A stretch of DNA of 9,340 bases from Candidatus Zhuqueibacterota bacterium 4484_219 (lineage in GTDB: Bacteria; Zhuqueibacterota; JdFR-76; 4484-219). The position numbers and the translations under genes were made by a program. Below, in pieces: positions 1 through 6,104 of the stretch. Every line of letters begins with the position of its first letter. Within the stretch, counting starts at the first letter, position 1. The stretch spans positions 1 through 9,340 of the forward strand of contig MZGM01000090.1 of the NCBI GenBank assembly GCA_002085035.1, written 5' to 3'. The notes below the pieces were generated by a model. It made no database searches, had not been told where the DNA came from, and worked only from the letters and a program-made list of their open reading frames with translations.

Positions 1-345
1 CCACCCCCTCCTCCTGAATCGGAGGAGGAAACTCCGATCTTCATACCTTTTGACAGTCCGCCTGAACCGATAGGTGGTTGGGAGGCGTTGACAAAAAATT
101 TAATTTATCCAGAAATTGCGAAAAAAGCAGGAGTTGAAGGTCGGGTAATTATCTGGGCCAAAATCGATGAGAAAGGCAATGTGATCAAGACCAAAGTAAT
201 GAAATCCCTAGGTAATGTGGGCTGCGATGATGCAGCAATTGCCGCCATTAAAAAAACGAAATGGAAACCTGCTATGCAGAGAGATAAACCAGTGACAGTA
301 TGGGTTGCCATCCCTGTCGAATTCCGGTTAAAGAATGTAGAGTAG
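1..345 (+). CDS. TonB-like energy transducer, C-terminal domain (5' end outside window)
   Basis: Frame 1 is open from the first base to TAG at 343-345, giving the last 114 residues of a longer protein. It begins with five prolines and an acidic, proline-rich linker (roughly residues 1-23 of the visible part), then a TonB C-terminal fold: GGWEAL, YPEIAKKAGVEGRV, IDEKGNV, a central GCDDAAIAAIKKTKWKPA and a final VWVAIPVEFRL strand. In this family the N-terminal membrane helix and Pro-rich spacer link ExbB/ExbD in the inner membrane to outer-membrane receptors or, in some family members, to other envelope partners. The TTG at 88 is an internal Leu codon, not the start. The membrane anchor and the true start lie upstream, so the partner system cannot be named. 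The gene ends just before a strong terminator, so it is the last gene of its unit. Confidence 0.88.
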   Translation, partial: PPPPPESEEETPIFIPFDSPPEPIGGWEALTKNLIYPEIAKKAGVEGRVIIWAKIDEKGNVIKTKVMKSLGNVGCDDAAIAAIKKTKWKPAMQRDKPVTVWVAIPVEFRLKNVE

Positions 346-369
346 TAGTTTCTGTGCAATTGTGGTAGC

Positions 370-407
370 AAGGCAGTGTACAATATTACACTGCCTTTTT
401 TATTTTT
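370..407 (+). terminator. Rho-independent terminator after the TonB-like gene
   Basis: A perfect 11-bp stem, AAGGCAGTGTA (370-380) with TACACTGCCTT (387-397), closes a 6-nt loop CAATAT. The right arm runs into a T-rich tract (396-407, TTTTTT A TTTTT). It lies 25 bp after the TonB stop codon and upstream of the polX promoter, so it separates the two transcription units. The left arm has only one preceding A, so it probably acts mainly on plus-strand transcripts. Confidence 0.9.
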
Positions 408-413
408 ATTCCC

Positions 414-441
414 TTGAAAAATTTCTAAAATTGATTATATT
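414..441 (+). promoter_or_regulatory. Predicted sigma70-type promoter of polX
   Basis: TTGAAA (414-419) and TATATT (436-441) are separated by 16 bp, close to the -35/-10 consensus. They sit directly after the upstream terminator and 36 bp before the polX ATG. Predicted transcription start is near 448, giving a leader of about 30 nt. The same -10 hexamer and spacing recur upstream of ecfT, which supports the call. Prediction only. Confidence 0.6.
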
Positions 442-444
442 AAG

Positions 445-467
445 TATGGTTAGCAAACTTAACCATA
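445..467. repeat. 8-bp inverted repeat at the predicted polX transcription start
   Basis: TATGGTTA (445-452) and TAACCATA (460-467) are perfect inverted copies around a 7-nt spacer. The element begins 3 bp after the -10 hexamer and its right arm touches the SD sequence. It could be an operator for a dimeric repressor, or a leader hairpin affecting access to the ribosome binding site. It does not match a LexA box that I recognise. Confidence 0.5.
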
Positions 468-471
468 GAGG
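467..471 (+). promoter_or_regulatory. Shine-Dalgarno site of polX
   Basis: AGAGG at 467-471 lies 6 nt before the ATG at 478, which fixes that ATG as the start. Its first base overlaps the right arm of the inverted repeat just upstream. Confidence 0.65.
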
Positions 472-477
472 TCTATT

Positions 478-2196
478 ATGAAAAACCACATTATTGCTGA
501 CATGTTTGAGAAAATGGCCGCGGTATTAGAATTCAAGGGAGAAATGCCATTCAAGGTTAATGCTTATCGTAAAGCCAGTCGGGTAATTGGCGATCTTCAA
601 GTAGATATTGAACAGATTTGGCGACAGGGCCGGTTAGAGGACATCCCTGGAATAGGTAGCGGCCTAGCAAAAAAAATTGACGAGTTCCTGCGAACTGGAC
701 GTATGACCAAATACGAAGAAGTAATGGCTGATGTACCCCCAGGATTAATTGAACTGCTCGAAATTCAGAACTTAGGACCAAAAACTTTAGCCCTGGCTCA
801 TGAAAAATTACAAGTAAACAACCTTGAAGACTTAAAACGAGTACTTGCCGATGGAAGTCTGGCTCGGTTACCGGGAATGGGTGCGAAAAAAGCAGAAAAC
901 ATCATCAAAGGCATCGAACTATATGAGCGGGCAAAGGGACGCATTTCTCTGGGGATAGCGGTACCACTGGTGGAAGAAATAATAACCCAACTGCAGGAAC
1001 GAACCAGTGTAAAAAGAATATCACCTGCCGGTTCACTGCGACGCATGCGAGAAACTGTCGGCGATATTGACATTTTAGTAGAGACCGAAAAAGGGGCTGA
1101 AATTATTGCAGAATTCGTCCACTTACCGCAGGTTACTCGAGTTCTGGCAGCAGGCGACACCAAAGGCAGTATCATAGTGGAGGGTGAGATCCAAGTTGAT
1201 CTGCGGGCTGTTCGACCGGAATCCTATGGCTCGGCACTGCAGTATTTTACTGGCTCTAAGGCGCACAATATTCATCTAAGAGAAATCGCCAAAAAGCGAG
1301 GTTTGAAAATCAGCGAATATGGAATTTTTTGCGGCAAAAAACAACTGGGGGGTAGTAAAGAGGAAGAAATTTACGAAAATCTTGATCTCGTCTGGATCCC
1401 TCCCGAAATTCGAGAAGACCGTGGCGAAATCGAACGCGCAGCAGAGCACAATCTCCCTAATTTAGTAAGCTTGGAAGATATTGCTGGAGACCTCCACGTT
1501 CATTCTAACTACAGTGATGCTTCCATCTCCATTGAGGAAATTGCTCGAAAAGCCAAAGAGTTGGGCTATTCCTACATCGCCATCTGCGATCACTCCCAAT
1601 CAGCTAAGTACGCTCGTGGAGTAGAGGTAGAAAGGTTAAAACACAAATGGCAAGAAATTAAACAACTCAACACCAAAATTTCTGGCATCACCATACTTTC
1701 TGGAACAGAAGTAGACATCTTAGCCGATGGCACTCTGGACTATCCTGACGAAATTTTAGCCCAGATGGACATTGTTGTTGCTGCAATACATTCTGGCTTT
1801 AAGCAGAGGGTAACAGAACGCCTCATTGCTGCCATGCAAAACCCCTATGTGAACATCATTGCTCATCCTACTGGAAGATTAATTTCAAAACGTGAAGGAT
1901 ACGAAGTAGATTTAGATGCCGTACTCCGTGTCGCTGCACAAACTGGAACAGCCCTGGAAATCAATGCTTACTATGACCGTTTGGATCTTTCCGATGTAAA
2001 TGCACGCCGTGCTGCTGACATGGGAATAAAATTAGCCATTAATACCGATGCCCATCTTCTGGAACATTTTCGAATGATGCGATTAGGCGTTGGAGTTGCA
2101 CGACGTGCCTGGTTGGAACCGAAAGATGTGCTCAATACCTGGCCACTGGAAAAAATTCGACAGTTCTGTCAACAAAAGTGGCAAAAACTCAAATAG
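478..2196 (+). CDS. polX: DNA polymerase/3'-5' exonuclease PolX (Pol-beta + PHP domains)
   Basis: Bacterial family X polymerase of 572 residues, essentially full length (B. subtilis PolX is about 570). It is thought to fill short gaps in base-excision repair, with a PHP domain giving Mn-dependent 3'-5' exonuclease and AP-endonuclease activity. Visible order: N-terminal 8-kDa-like domain with helix-hairpin-helix motifs (IPGIGSGLAKKI at 56-67, LPGMGAKKAE at 131-140); a nucleotidyltransferase core with GSLRRMRETVGDIDILV, whose catalytic Asps are D196 and D198, plus D241 in QVDLR; YFTGSKAHN at 256-264; then the PHP domain. All nine expected PHP metal ligands appear present: H340, H342, D347, H372, E411, H438, H463, D524 and H526. 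Both activities therefore look intact. It has its own promoter and SD, and its 3' end converges on the minus-strand peptidase-like gene with a 15-bp gap and no obvious terminator. Confidence 0.96.
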   Translation: MKNHIIADMFEKMAAVLEFKGEMPFKVNAYRKASRVIGDLQVDIEQIWRQGRLEDIPGIGSGLAKKIDEFLRTGRMTKYEEVMADVPPGLIELLEIQNLGPKTLALAHEKLQVNNLEDLKRVLADGSLARLPGMGAKKAENIIKGIELYERAKGRISLGIAVPLVEEIITQLQERTSVKRISPAGSLRRMRETVGDIDILVETEKGAEIIAEFVHLPQVTRVLAAGDTKGSIIVEGEIQVDLRAVRPESYGSALQYFTGSKAHNIHLREIAKKRGLKISEYGIFCGKKQLGGSKEEEIYENLDLVWIPPEIREDRGEIERAAEHNLPNLVSLEDIAGDLHVHSNYSDASISIEEIARKAKELGYSYIAICDHSQSAKYARGVEVERLKHKWQEIKQLNTKISGITILSGTEVDILADGTLDYPDEILAQMDIVVAAIHSGFKQRVTERLIAAMQNPYVNIIAHPTGRLISKREGYEVDLDAVLRVAAQTGTALEINAYYDRLDLSDVNARRAADMGIKLAINTDAHLLEHFRMMRLGVGVARRAWLEPKDVLNTWPLEKIRQFCQQKWQKLK

Positions 2197-2211
2197 TTGC
2201 AATGACCAAAC

Positions 2212-3162
2212 CTAAATCGAAAATTTACCATTTTGCAAAATCTGACGTCCATCAATAACCAGATTCGGCTTAAGCAATACACCACGACAATAGAAAGGGG
2301 TTAATGTTGTAGAGGTAGCAGTAGCTAAATCACCAATGCCTAAATGAAATGTTCCTAATACCCGTTCGTCCGCCAGAAGATTACCGCACAATTTAGCACG
2401 ATGATTAGTACCTACACCCAAACGTACTATGCAACGCATGTTCTTCTTGAAGGAATTCAGGTAATGACGGAAGATTTGGGCTTCTTTACCACCATAAATC
2501 TTGGTGATGAAACCCTTTTTAATTTTAAGGATCACAGGGGCTTGCAACAGTCCCACACCCTCCAATGCTCCGTTGATTACTACTTCACCTTCGCAGGTTC
2601 CAGGATTAGGCCGAACCTGAGCTCGTCCACCAGGCAAAACAGAAAAAGTACCCCGTTTATGCAAGAGTCCGGTTTCCACAATTCCCTGTTCACGGAACAA
2701 AGAAAAGGTTAAATGCGTACCATCTACGTTGGTAACTAATGCCTTTTTACCGATAGAAAAAATTTCAGCCAGTTTCTCGCTTCTGTTGGATATTTTTTGA
2801 TGCCTCGCTGCCATTACTCGGATTAGAGTTTCCTCGGCTATTTTTGGCAAGTAGGCAATACGAACGCCTTTTGCCAAAGCTCTCTGGTAGGGCGCAATAT
2901 TGTGAATGTCCGAAGAGGTTAAAATTAATTCTACATCGGCTCCTGTTAGAAAGTGGATCAGTACCTCTGGAGAATAGCCTATAAACACCTCTTTCGGTAC
3001 CTGGGTAACAAATACGGAAGGAGTGATTTGTATGGCAACTTGGTAAAAATGTTGGGCTAATCGTTGAAATTCCGGATCGCAAAGGATCTGAAGCGACTCT
3101 GTCCGCTCTAACTTAAGACAGTTCTGCAAAATAGAGTGAAGTGCTTTCTCGAGCCTCATCAT
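2212..3162 (-). CDS. M29/NicX-like aminopeptidase-family protein, metal site apparently degenerate
   Basis: A 316-residue protein resembling the COG2309 family (aminopeptidase T/AmpS and the related NicX dioxygenase fold). Recognisable blocks are VTNVDGTHLTFSL (143-155), NPGTCEGEVVINGALEGVG (186-204), LGVGTNHRAKLCGNLL with DERVLGTFHLGIGD (248-278), and the C-terminal GVLLKPNLVIDG (294-305). As I recall the family, the metal ligands include a Glu before LGIGTN, a His in GTxH, and a His-x-Asp just before GVLL. Here they are R247, H273 and Y291-C-R293, so only the GTxH histidine and the GEV-region Glu (E191 or E193) remain. It may be a non-catalytic or repurposed relative; I would not assign aminopeptidase activity. 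ATG 3162 is the first start after an in-frame stop, with an adjacent second ATG at 3159. No convincing SD is visible. It is divergent from ecfT and convergent with polX. Confidence 0.78.
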   Translation of the reverse strand: MMRLEKALHSILQNCLKLERTESLQILCDPEFQRLAQHFYQVAIQITPSVFVTQVPKEVFIGYSPEVLIHFLTGADVELILTSSDIHNIAPYQRALAKGVRIAYLPKIAEETLIRVMAARHQKISNRSEKLAEIFSIGKKALVTNVDGTHLTFSLFREQGIVETGLLHKRGTFSVLPGGRAQVRPNPGTCEGEVVINGALEGVGLLQAPVILKIKKGFITKIYGGKEAQIFRHYLNSFKKNMRCIVRLGVGTNHRAKLCGNLLADERVLGTFHLGIGDLATATSTTLTPFYCRGVLLKPNLVIDGRQILQNGKFSI

Positions 3163-3301
3163 GAATCAAAAAAGCCCTGGTTTGTGCTAACTAATCCAAT
3201 TTACAAGAAAAGATCATGGCACCTTACGAAGGAATCCGGGAACATCTGGACAAAGGCAAGAAAAAGAATCTCAAGACTATATCAACTTAAAATATCAAAT
3301 T

Positions 3302-3353
3302 GAAAAAGTCAAGACTTTTTCTAAGTAGGTAAAGTTTTCTCTTTGACTTTTTC
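3302..3353. repeat. Three copies of GACTTTTTC (one inverted) upstream of ecfT
   Basis: GAAAAAGTC (3302-3310), two bases, then GACTTTTTC (3313-3321) form a near-continuous palindrome. A third exact copy of GACTTTTTC sits at 3345-3353, overlapping the predicted ecfT -35 box. The two direct copies start 32 bp apart, about three helical turns. The arrangement suits a transcription-factor binding region. A hairpin is possible, but the 2-nt gap and lack of a T tract after the right arm make a terminator unlikely. Confidence 0.5.
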
Positions 3354-3370
3354 CAAAAATTTGTTATATT
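3343..3370 (+). promoter_or_regulatory. Predicted sigma70-type promoter of the ecfT-truA cluster
   Basis: TTGACT (3343-3348) and TATATT (3365-3370) with a 16-bp spacer, identical in geometry and -10 sequence to the polX promoter. Predicted start near 3377, giving a leader of only about 15 nt before the ecfT ATG at 3392. The -35 box overlaps a GACTTTTTC repeat. This is the only clear promoter seen for the plus-strand genes from 3392 to the window end. Confidence 0.6.
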
Positions 3371-3391
3371 TGAAAGTAAAACTCAGGGAAC

Positions 3392-4192
3392 ATGGCACTA
3401 CAAGACATTACTTTGGGACAATATTTTCCAACGGAATCTCCTGTACATCGTTTAGACCCAAGAACGAAGTTAATTACTGTTCTAATTCTAATGACGTTAT
3501 TAATGATTTCTTTCACTTGGTGGATTTATCTGCTTTTTGCACTATTACTAATAGTAACAATAAAACTGGCGCGAATTCCAACTTCTACTGTAACTCGCAA
3601 CCTGAAACCATTCCTCTGGCTTTTTCTGGTTACGTTCTTTCTTAATCTGTGGTACAAATATGGTCATGTTTTAGTAACTATCCCGATCATTGGGCTGAAT
3701 ATTACTGATGCTGGACTCTCCCGAGCACTTTTTTACACCTCTCGCATGGTTTTGTTGATTTTGTTTGCATCATTATTAACTCTCACTACTTCACCAATGG
3801 AAATTACCGACGGTTTGGCCAAACTTCTTTCGCCTTTAAGGCATCTAAAAGTGCCGGTACAAGAATTCGCCATGATGATGACTATCGCTATCCGATTTAT
3901 TCCCTTACTTCTTGAAGAGGCTGAACGAATTCGAAAAGCACAGATGACACGGGGAGCTTCATTGGAAGGAAATCTAGTACAAAGGCTAAAAGGGCTTATT
4001 CCGCTAATCTTGCCACTCTTTCTATCAGCCTTTCGCAAAGCTGATGAATTAGCCCTGGCCATGGAGGCCCGCTGTTATCGTTTAGACAAAAGACGTACAT
4101 CTTACAATATTCTCAAGTTCTCGACAACTGACTATGCTCTAATTGCCGGCTCTCTTTGCTTGCTTTTTGTCCAAATAATAACCGGTTCTTAA
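3392..4192 (+). CDS. ecfT: ECF transporter transmembrane scaffold protein EcfT (CbiQ family)
   Basis: A 266-residue integral membrane protein of the CbiQ/EcfT family. In ECF importers of vitamins or metals, EcfT holds a substrate-binding S subunit and couples it to two EcfA ATPases. It starts with the family's HRLDPRTKL motif (19-27), has hydrophobic segments at about 27-40, 43-58, 72-88, 115-133 and 246-264, and carries both cytoplasmic coupling helices. First is AQMTRGASLEG (184-193), the TRG version of the usual ARG motif at 186-188; second is ALAMEARCYR (221-230), an ARC version common in group II EcfT. AGGGA at 3385-3389 is an SD-like sequence with a very short spacer. truA follows after 10 bp. 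No EcfA or S-component gene is visible, so the substrate is unknown; the protein may be shared by S units encoded elsewhere. Confidence 0.92.
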   Translation: MALQDITLGQYFPTESPVHRLDPRTKLITVLILMTLLMISFTWWIYLLFALLLIVTIKLARIPTSTVTRNLKPFLWLFLVTFFLNLWYKYGHVLVTIPIIGLNITDAGLSRALFYTSRMVLLILFASLLTLTTSPMEITDGLAKLLSPLRHLKVPVQEFAMMMTIAIRFIPLLLEEAERIRKAQMTRGASLEGNLVQRLKGLIPLILPLFLSAFRKADELALAMEARCYRLDKRRTSYNILKFSTTDYALIAGSLCLLFVQIITGS

Positions 4193-4202
4193 ATGAACAT
4201 CC

Positions 4203-4940
4203 ATGCGTAATATTAAATTGATTCTGGAGTACGATGGAACTAACTTTTTAGGGTGGCAAATTCAACCTAATGGACGCACAGTTCAGAGAGAAATAGAACA
4301 ATCTTTGAAACAACTATTTCAAGAAGACATTCGAGTACACTCAGCCGGGCGAACCGACGCCGGCGTACATGCATTAGGACAGGTAGTAAATTTTCGGGTA
4401 GAAAAGCAAATTCCCCTATTCTCTATCCAACGTGCTTTGAATAGCCTGTTGCCAGAAGAAATCAGAGTCTTGGCCGTGGAGGAAACAACGACAGACTTTG
4501 ACGCCAGATATTCCGCTGTCAAGCGCCATTACCGCTACTTGATCAGCCTTGTCCCGACTGCAATAAATCGCCTTTATTGCTGGTATGTGGCACAACCGTT
4601 AGACTTGAACCTGATGAATGAATGTGCTCAACTGATTATCGGGGAACATGATTTCAAGTCGTTCTGCCAAGCTGGGGCAAAGGTAAAAAATTATCAATGC
4701 AAAGTCGAAAAAGCTGGGTGGCATGCAGAGGGAAAACGCCTGATTTTCGACATCGTCGCCAATCGTTTCTTGCACAATATGGTGCGGATTCTTGTGGGTA
4801 CTATGGTGGAGGTAGGAACAACACGACTTACGGTAGCCGAGTTTGCCAAAATCTTAGCAAACCGCGATCGCACACAGGCCGGTCCTACAGCACCAGCACG
4901 GGGACTCTTTTTAGTACAGGTGTTCTACAATAATGCCTAA
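4203..4940 (+). CDS. truA: tRNA pseudouridine(38-40) synthase TruA
   Basis: A 245-residue protein matching TruA over its full length. TruA isomerises uridines 38, 39 and 40 in the tRNA anticodon arm to pseudouridine. It opens with the expected KLILEYDGTNFLGWQIQP (5-22). The catalytic Asp is D52 in AGRTDAGVHALGQ. Further markers are FDARYSAVKRHYRY (99-112, conserved active-site Tyr at about 110), FKSFC (151-155), NRFLHNMVRILVGTMVEVG (187-205) and the C-terminal QAGPTAPARGLFL. The ATG is 10 bp after the ecfT stop with no good SD, so translation may depend on coupling to ecfT. The ecfT-truA pair resembles the Firmicute ecfA-ecfA-ecfT-truA order, but here without the ATPase genes. Confidence 0.97.
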   Translation: MRNIKLILEYDGTNFLGWQIQPNGRTVQREIEQSLKQLFQEDIRVHSAGRTDAGVHALGQVVNFRVEKQIPLFSIQRALNSLLPEEIRVLAVEETTTDFDARYSAVKRHYRYLISLVPTAINRLYCWYVAQPLDLNLMNECAQLIIGEHDFKSFCQAGAKVKNYQCKVEKAGWHAEGKRLIFDIVANRFLHNMVRILVGTMVEVGTTRLTVAEFAKILANRDRTQAGPTAPARGLFLVQVFYNNA

Positions 4941-4982
4941 ATCCGCCACACGCCTTCTCAAAAACTGGGGAAAGATTAAAAA

Positions 4983-6104
4983 ATGAGGTTACAGAAAAAG
5001 AAAGTTTCACCTTTTGGGCCTGGATGGAGTATCATCTGTTTTCTAATAGTACTGATAACTTTTGAAATACAGTGCACAGATCGGCAACAAGACCATCAAC
5101 TTAAAACGGCAGATTTCATCGGCAACCTTGCGGTCGCTCAGGAGCCGAAAGAGACTTTGCCTCAACACCATGCGAACACAGACAACAATATTACCACCTC
5201 CCGGCACAATGCCATTACCATGGCAGTGGCGAAGGTTTCGCCAGCAGTTGTAGGCATTAATGTAATACAAATTCGGGAATATGTAATCAGCCCCTTTGGA
5301 CACGATCCATTTTTTAGCTATTTTTTCCCGAATCAGCGCTATCGAGAGAAAATTAAGGGACTCGGTTCTGGTTTCCTGATTTCGCCAGATGGTTACATCG
5401 TTACCAACGAGCACGTGGTACACAATGCTGTTCGAGTAGTAGCAACACTGGAAACTGGAGGTAAATACGATGCAGAAATTGTGGGTACTGACTACGTGAC
5501 CGACCTGGCATTATTAAAAATCAGTGGTAATAACCTTCCTTATTGCACTTTGGGAAATTCTGACGACATCATCATCGGCGAATGGGTAATTGCGCTGGGA
5601 AACCCATTTGGCCTGTTCGAAATCGGCCACCAGGCTTCGGTTACGGTAGGAGTAGTAAGCGCCGTTCACTTAGATTTTGGGCGTCAGGGTGATGACCGCG
5701 TTTATCAGGACATGATTCAAACTGATGCTTCTATTAACCCCGGTAACAGTGGCGGTCCGATGGTTAACGCCCTGGGAGAAGTTATCGGAGTTAATACTTT
5801 TATCTTTACTGGCAGCGAAACTAATCGGGGTTCAATTGGCTTGAGTTTTGCAATCCCGATCAACCGGGTTAAACGGGTCATTGAAGAATTAAAAAAATAC
5901 GGCAAAGTCAGTCGTGAATTCTGGACAGGATTGGAGATTGATGACATTAGCCCGGTGATGGCACGCTTTTTCGGCCTGAAACCCAATCGATTAGGAAAAA
6001 CACGAGGCGTTATTGTTACCAATGTCGAACCCAATAGTCCTGCTGAAAAAGCAGGATTCGAAATAGGAGACATTATCTTACAGATTAATGGAAGCCTATG
6101 CTGA
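4983..6104 (+). CDS. HtrA/DegP-type periplasmic serine protease, truncated in its PDZ domain
   Basis: Trypsin-like S1C protease, 373 residues. A basic N-terminus and one hydrophobic segment (about 14-30) look like a signal-anchor; C31 does not fit a lipobox. A linker runs to about 75, then the protease domain with triad H144 (TNEHVV), D174 (TDLALLKI) and S256 (GNSGGP). A DegP-like aromatic LA loop lies at about 101-120 (SPFGHDPFFSYFFP). A PDZ domain starts near 315 but stops at GDIILQING followed by SLC and a stop, where family members continue for at least several dozen more residues. The protease is probably capable of folding, but PDZ substrate or activation control would be lost. Homology ends where purB sequence begins (about 6090), and the two overlap by 17 nt in different frames. 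GGGGA (4967-4971) serves as SD 11 nt before the ATG. The family degrades or refolds damaged envelope proteins. Confidence 0.9.
   Translation: MRLQKKKVSPFGPGWSIICFLIVLITFEIQCTDRQQDHQLKTADFIGNLAVAQEPKETLPQHHANTDNNITTSRHNAITMAVAKVSPAVVGINVIQIREYVISPFGHDPFFSYFFPNQRYREKIKGLGSGFLISPDGYIVTNEHVVHNAVRVVATLETGGKYDAEIVGTDYVTDLALLKISGNNLPYCTLGNSDDIIIGEWVIALGNPFGLFEIGHQASVTVGVVSAVHLDFGRQGDDRVYQDMIQTDASINPGNSGGPMVNALGEVIGVNTFIFTGSETNRGSIGLSFAIPINRVKRVIEELKKYGKVSREFWTGLEIDDISPVMARFFGLKPNRLGKTRGVIVTNVEPNSPAEKAGFEIGDIILQINGSLC

Noticed and set aside
2230..2241. Palindrome ATTTTGCAAAAT at the end of the peptidase-like gene as a bidirectional terminator
   Set aside because: It has no loop, is AT-rich, lies inside the coding sequence, and is explained by codons for the C-terminal residues.
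3216..3290. 24-codon ORF on the plus strand (starts MAPYEGIREHLDKGKKK) in the ecfT upstream region
   Set aside because: It is very short, has only a weak purine-rich SD-like stretch, lies upstream of the predicted ecfT promoter, and matches no family I recognise. Chance ORFs of this size are common.
3302..3321. GAAAAAGTC/GACTTTTTC palindrome as an intrinsic terminator
   Set aside because: No plus-strand gene ends just upstream, the stem is AT-rich with too small a loop, and no T run follows the right arm. An operator role fits better.
5066..5078. HtrA Cys31 as a lipoprotein attachment site
   Set aside because: The residues before it (E-I-Q) do not fit a lipobox; a plain membrane signal-anchor is more likely.
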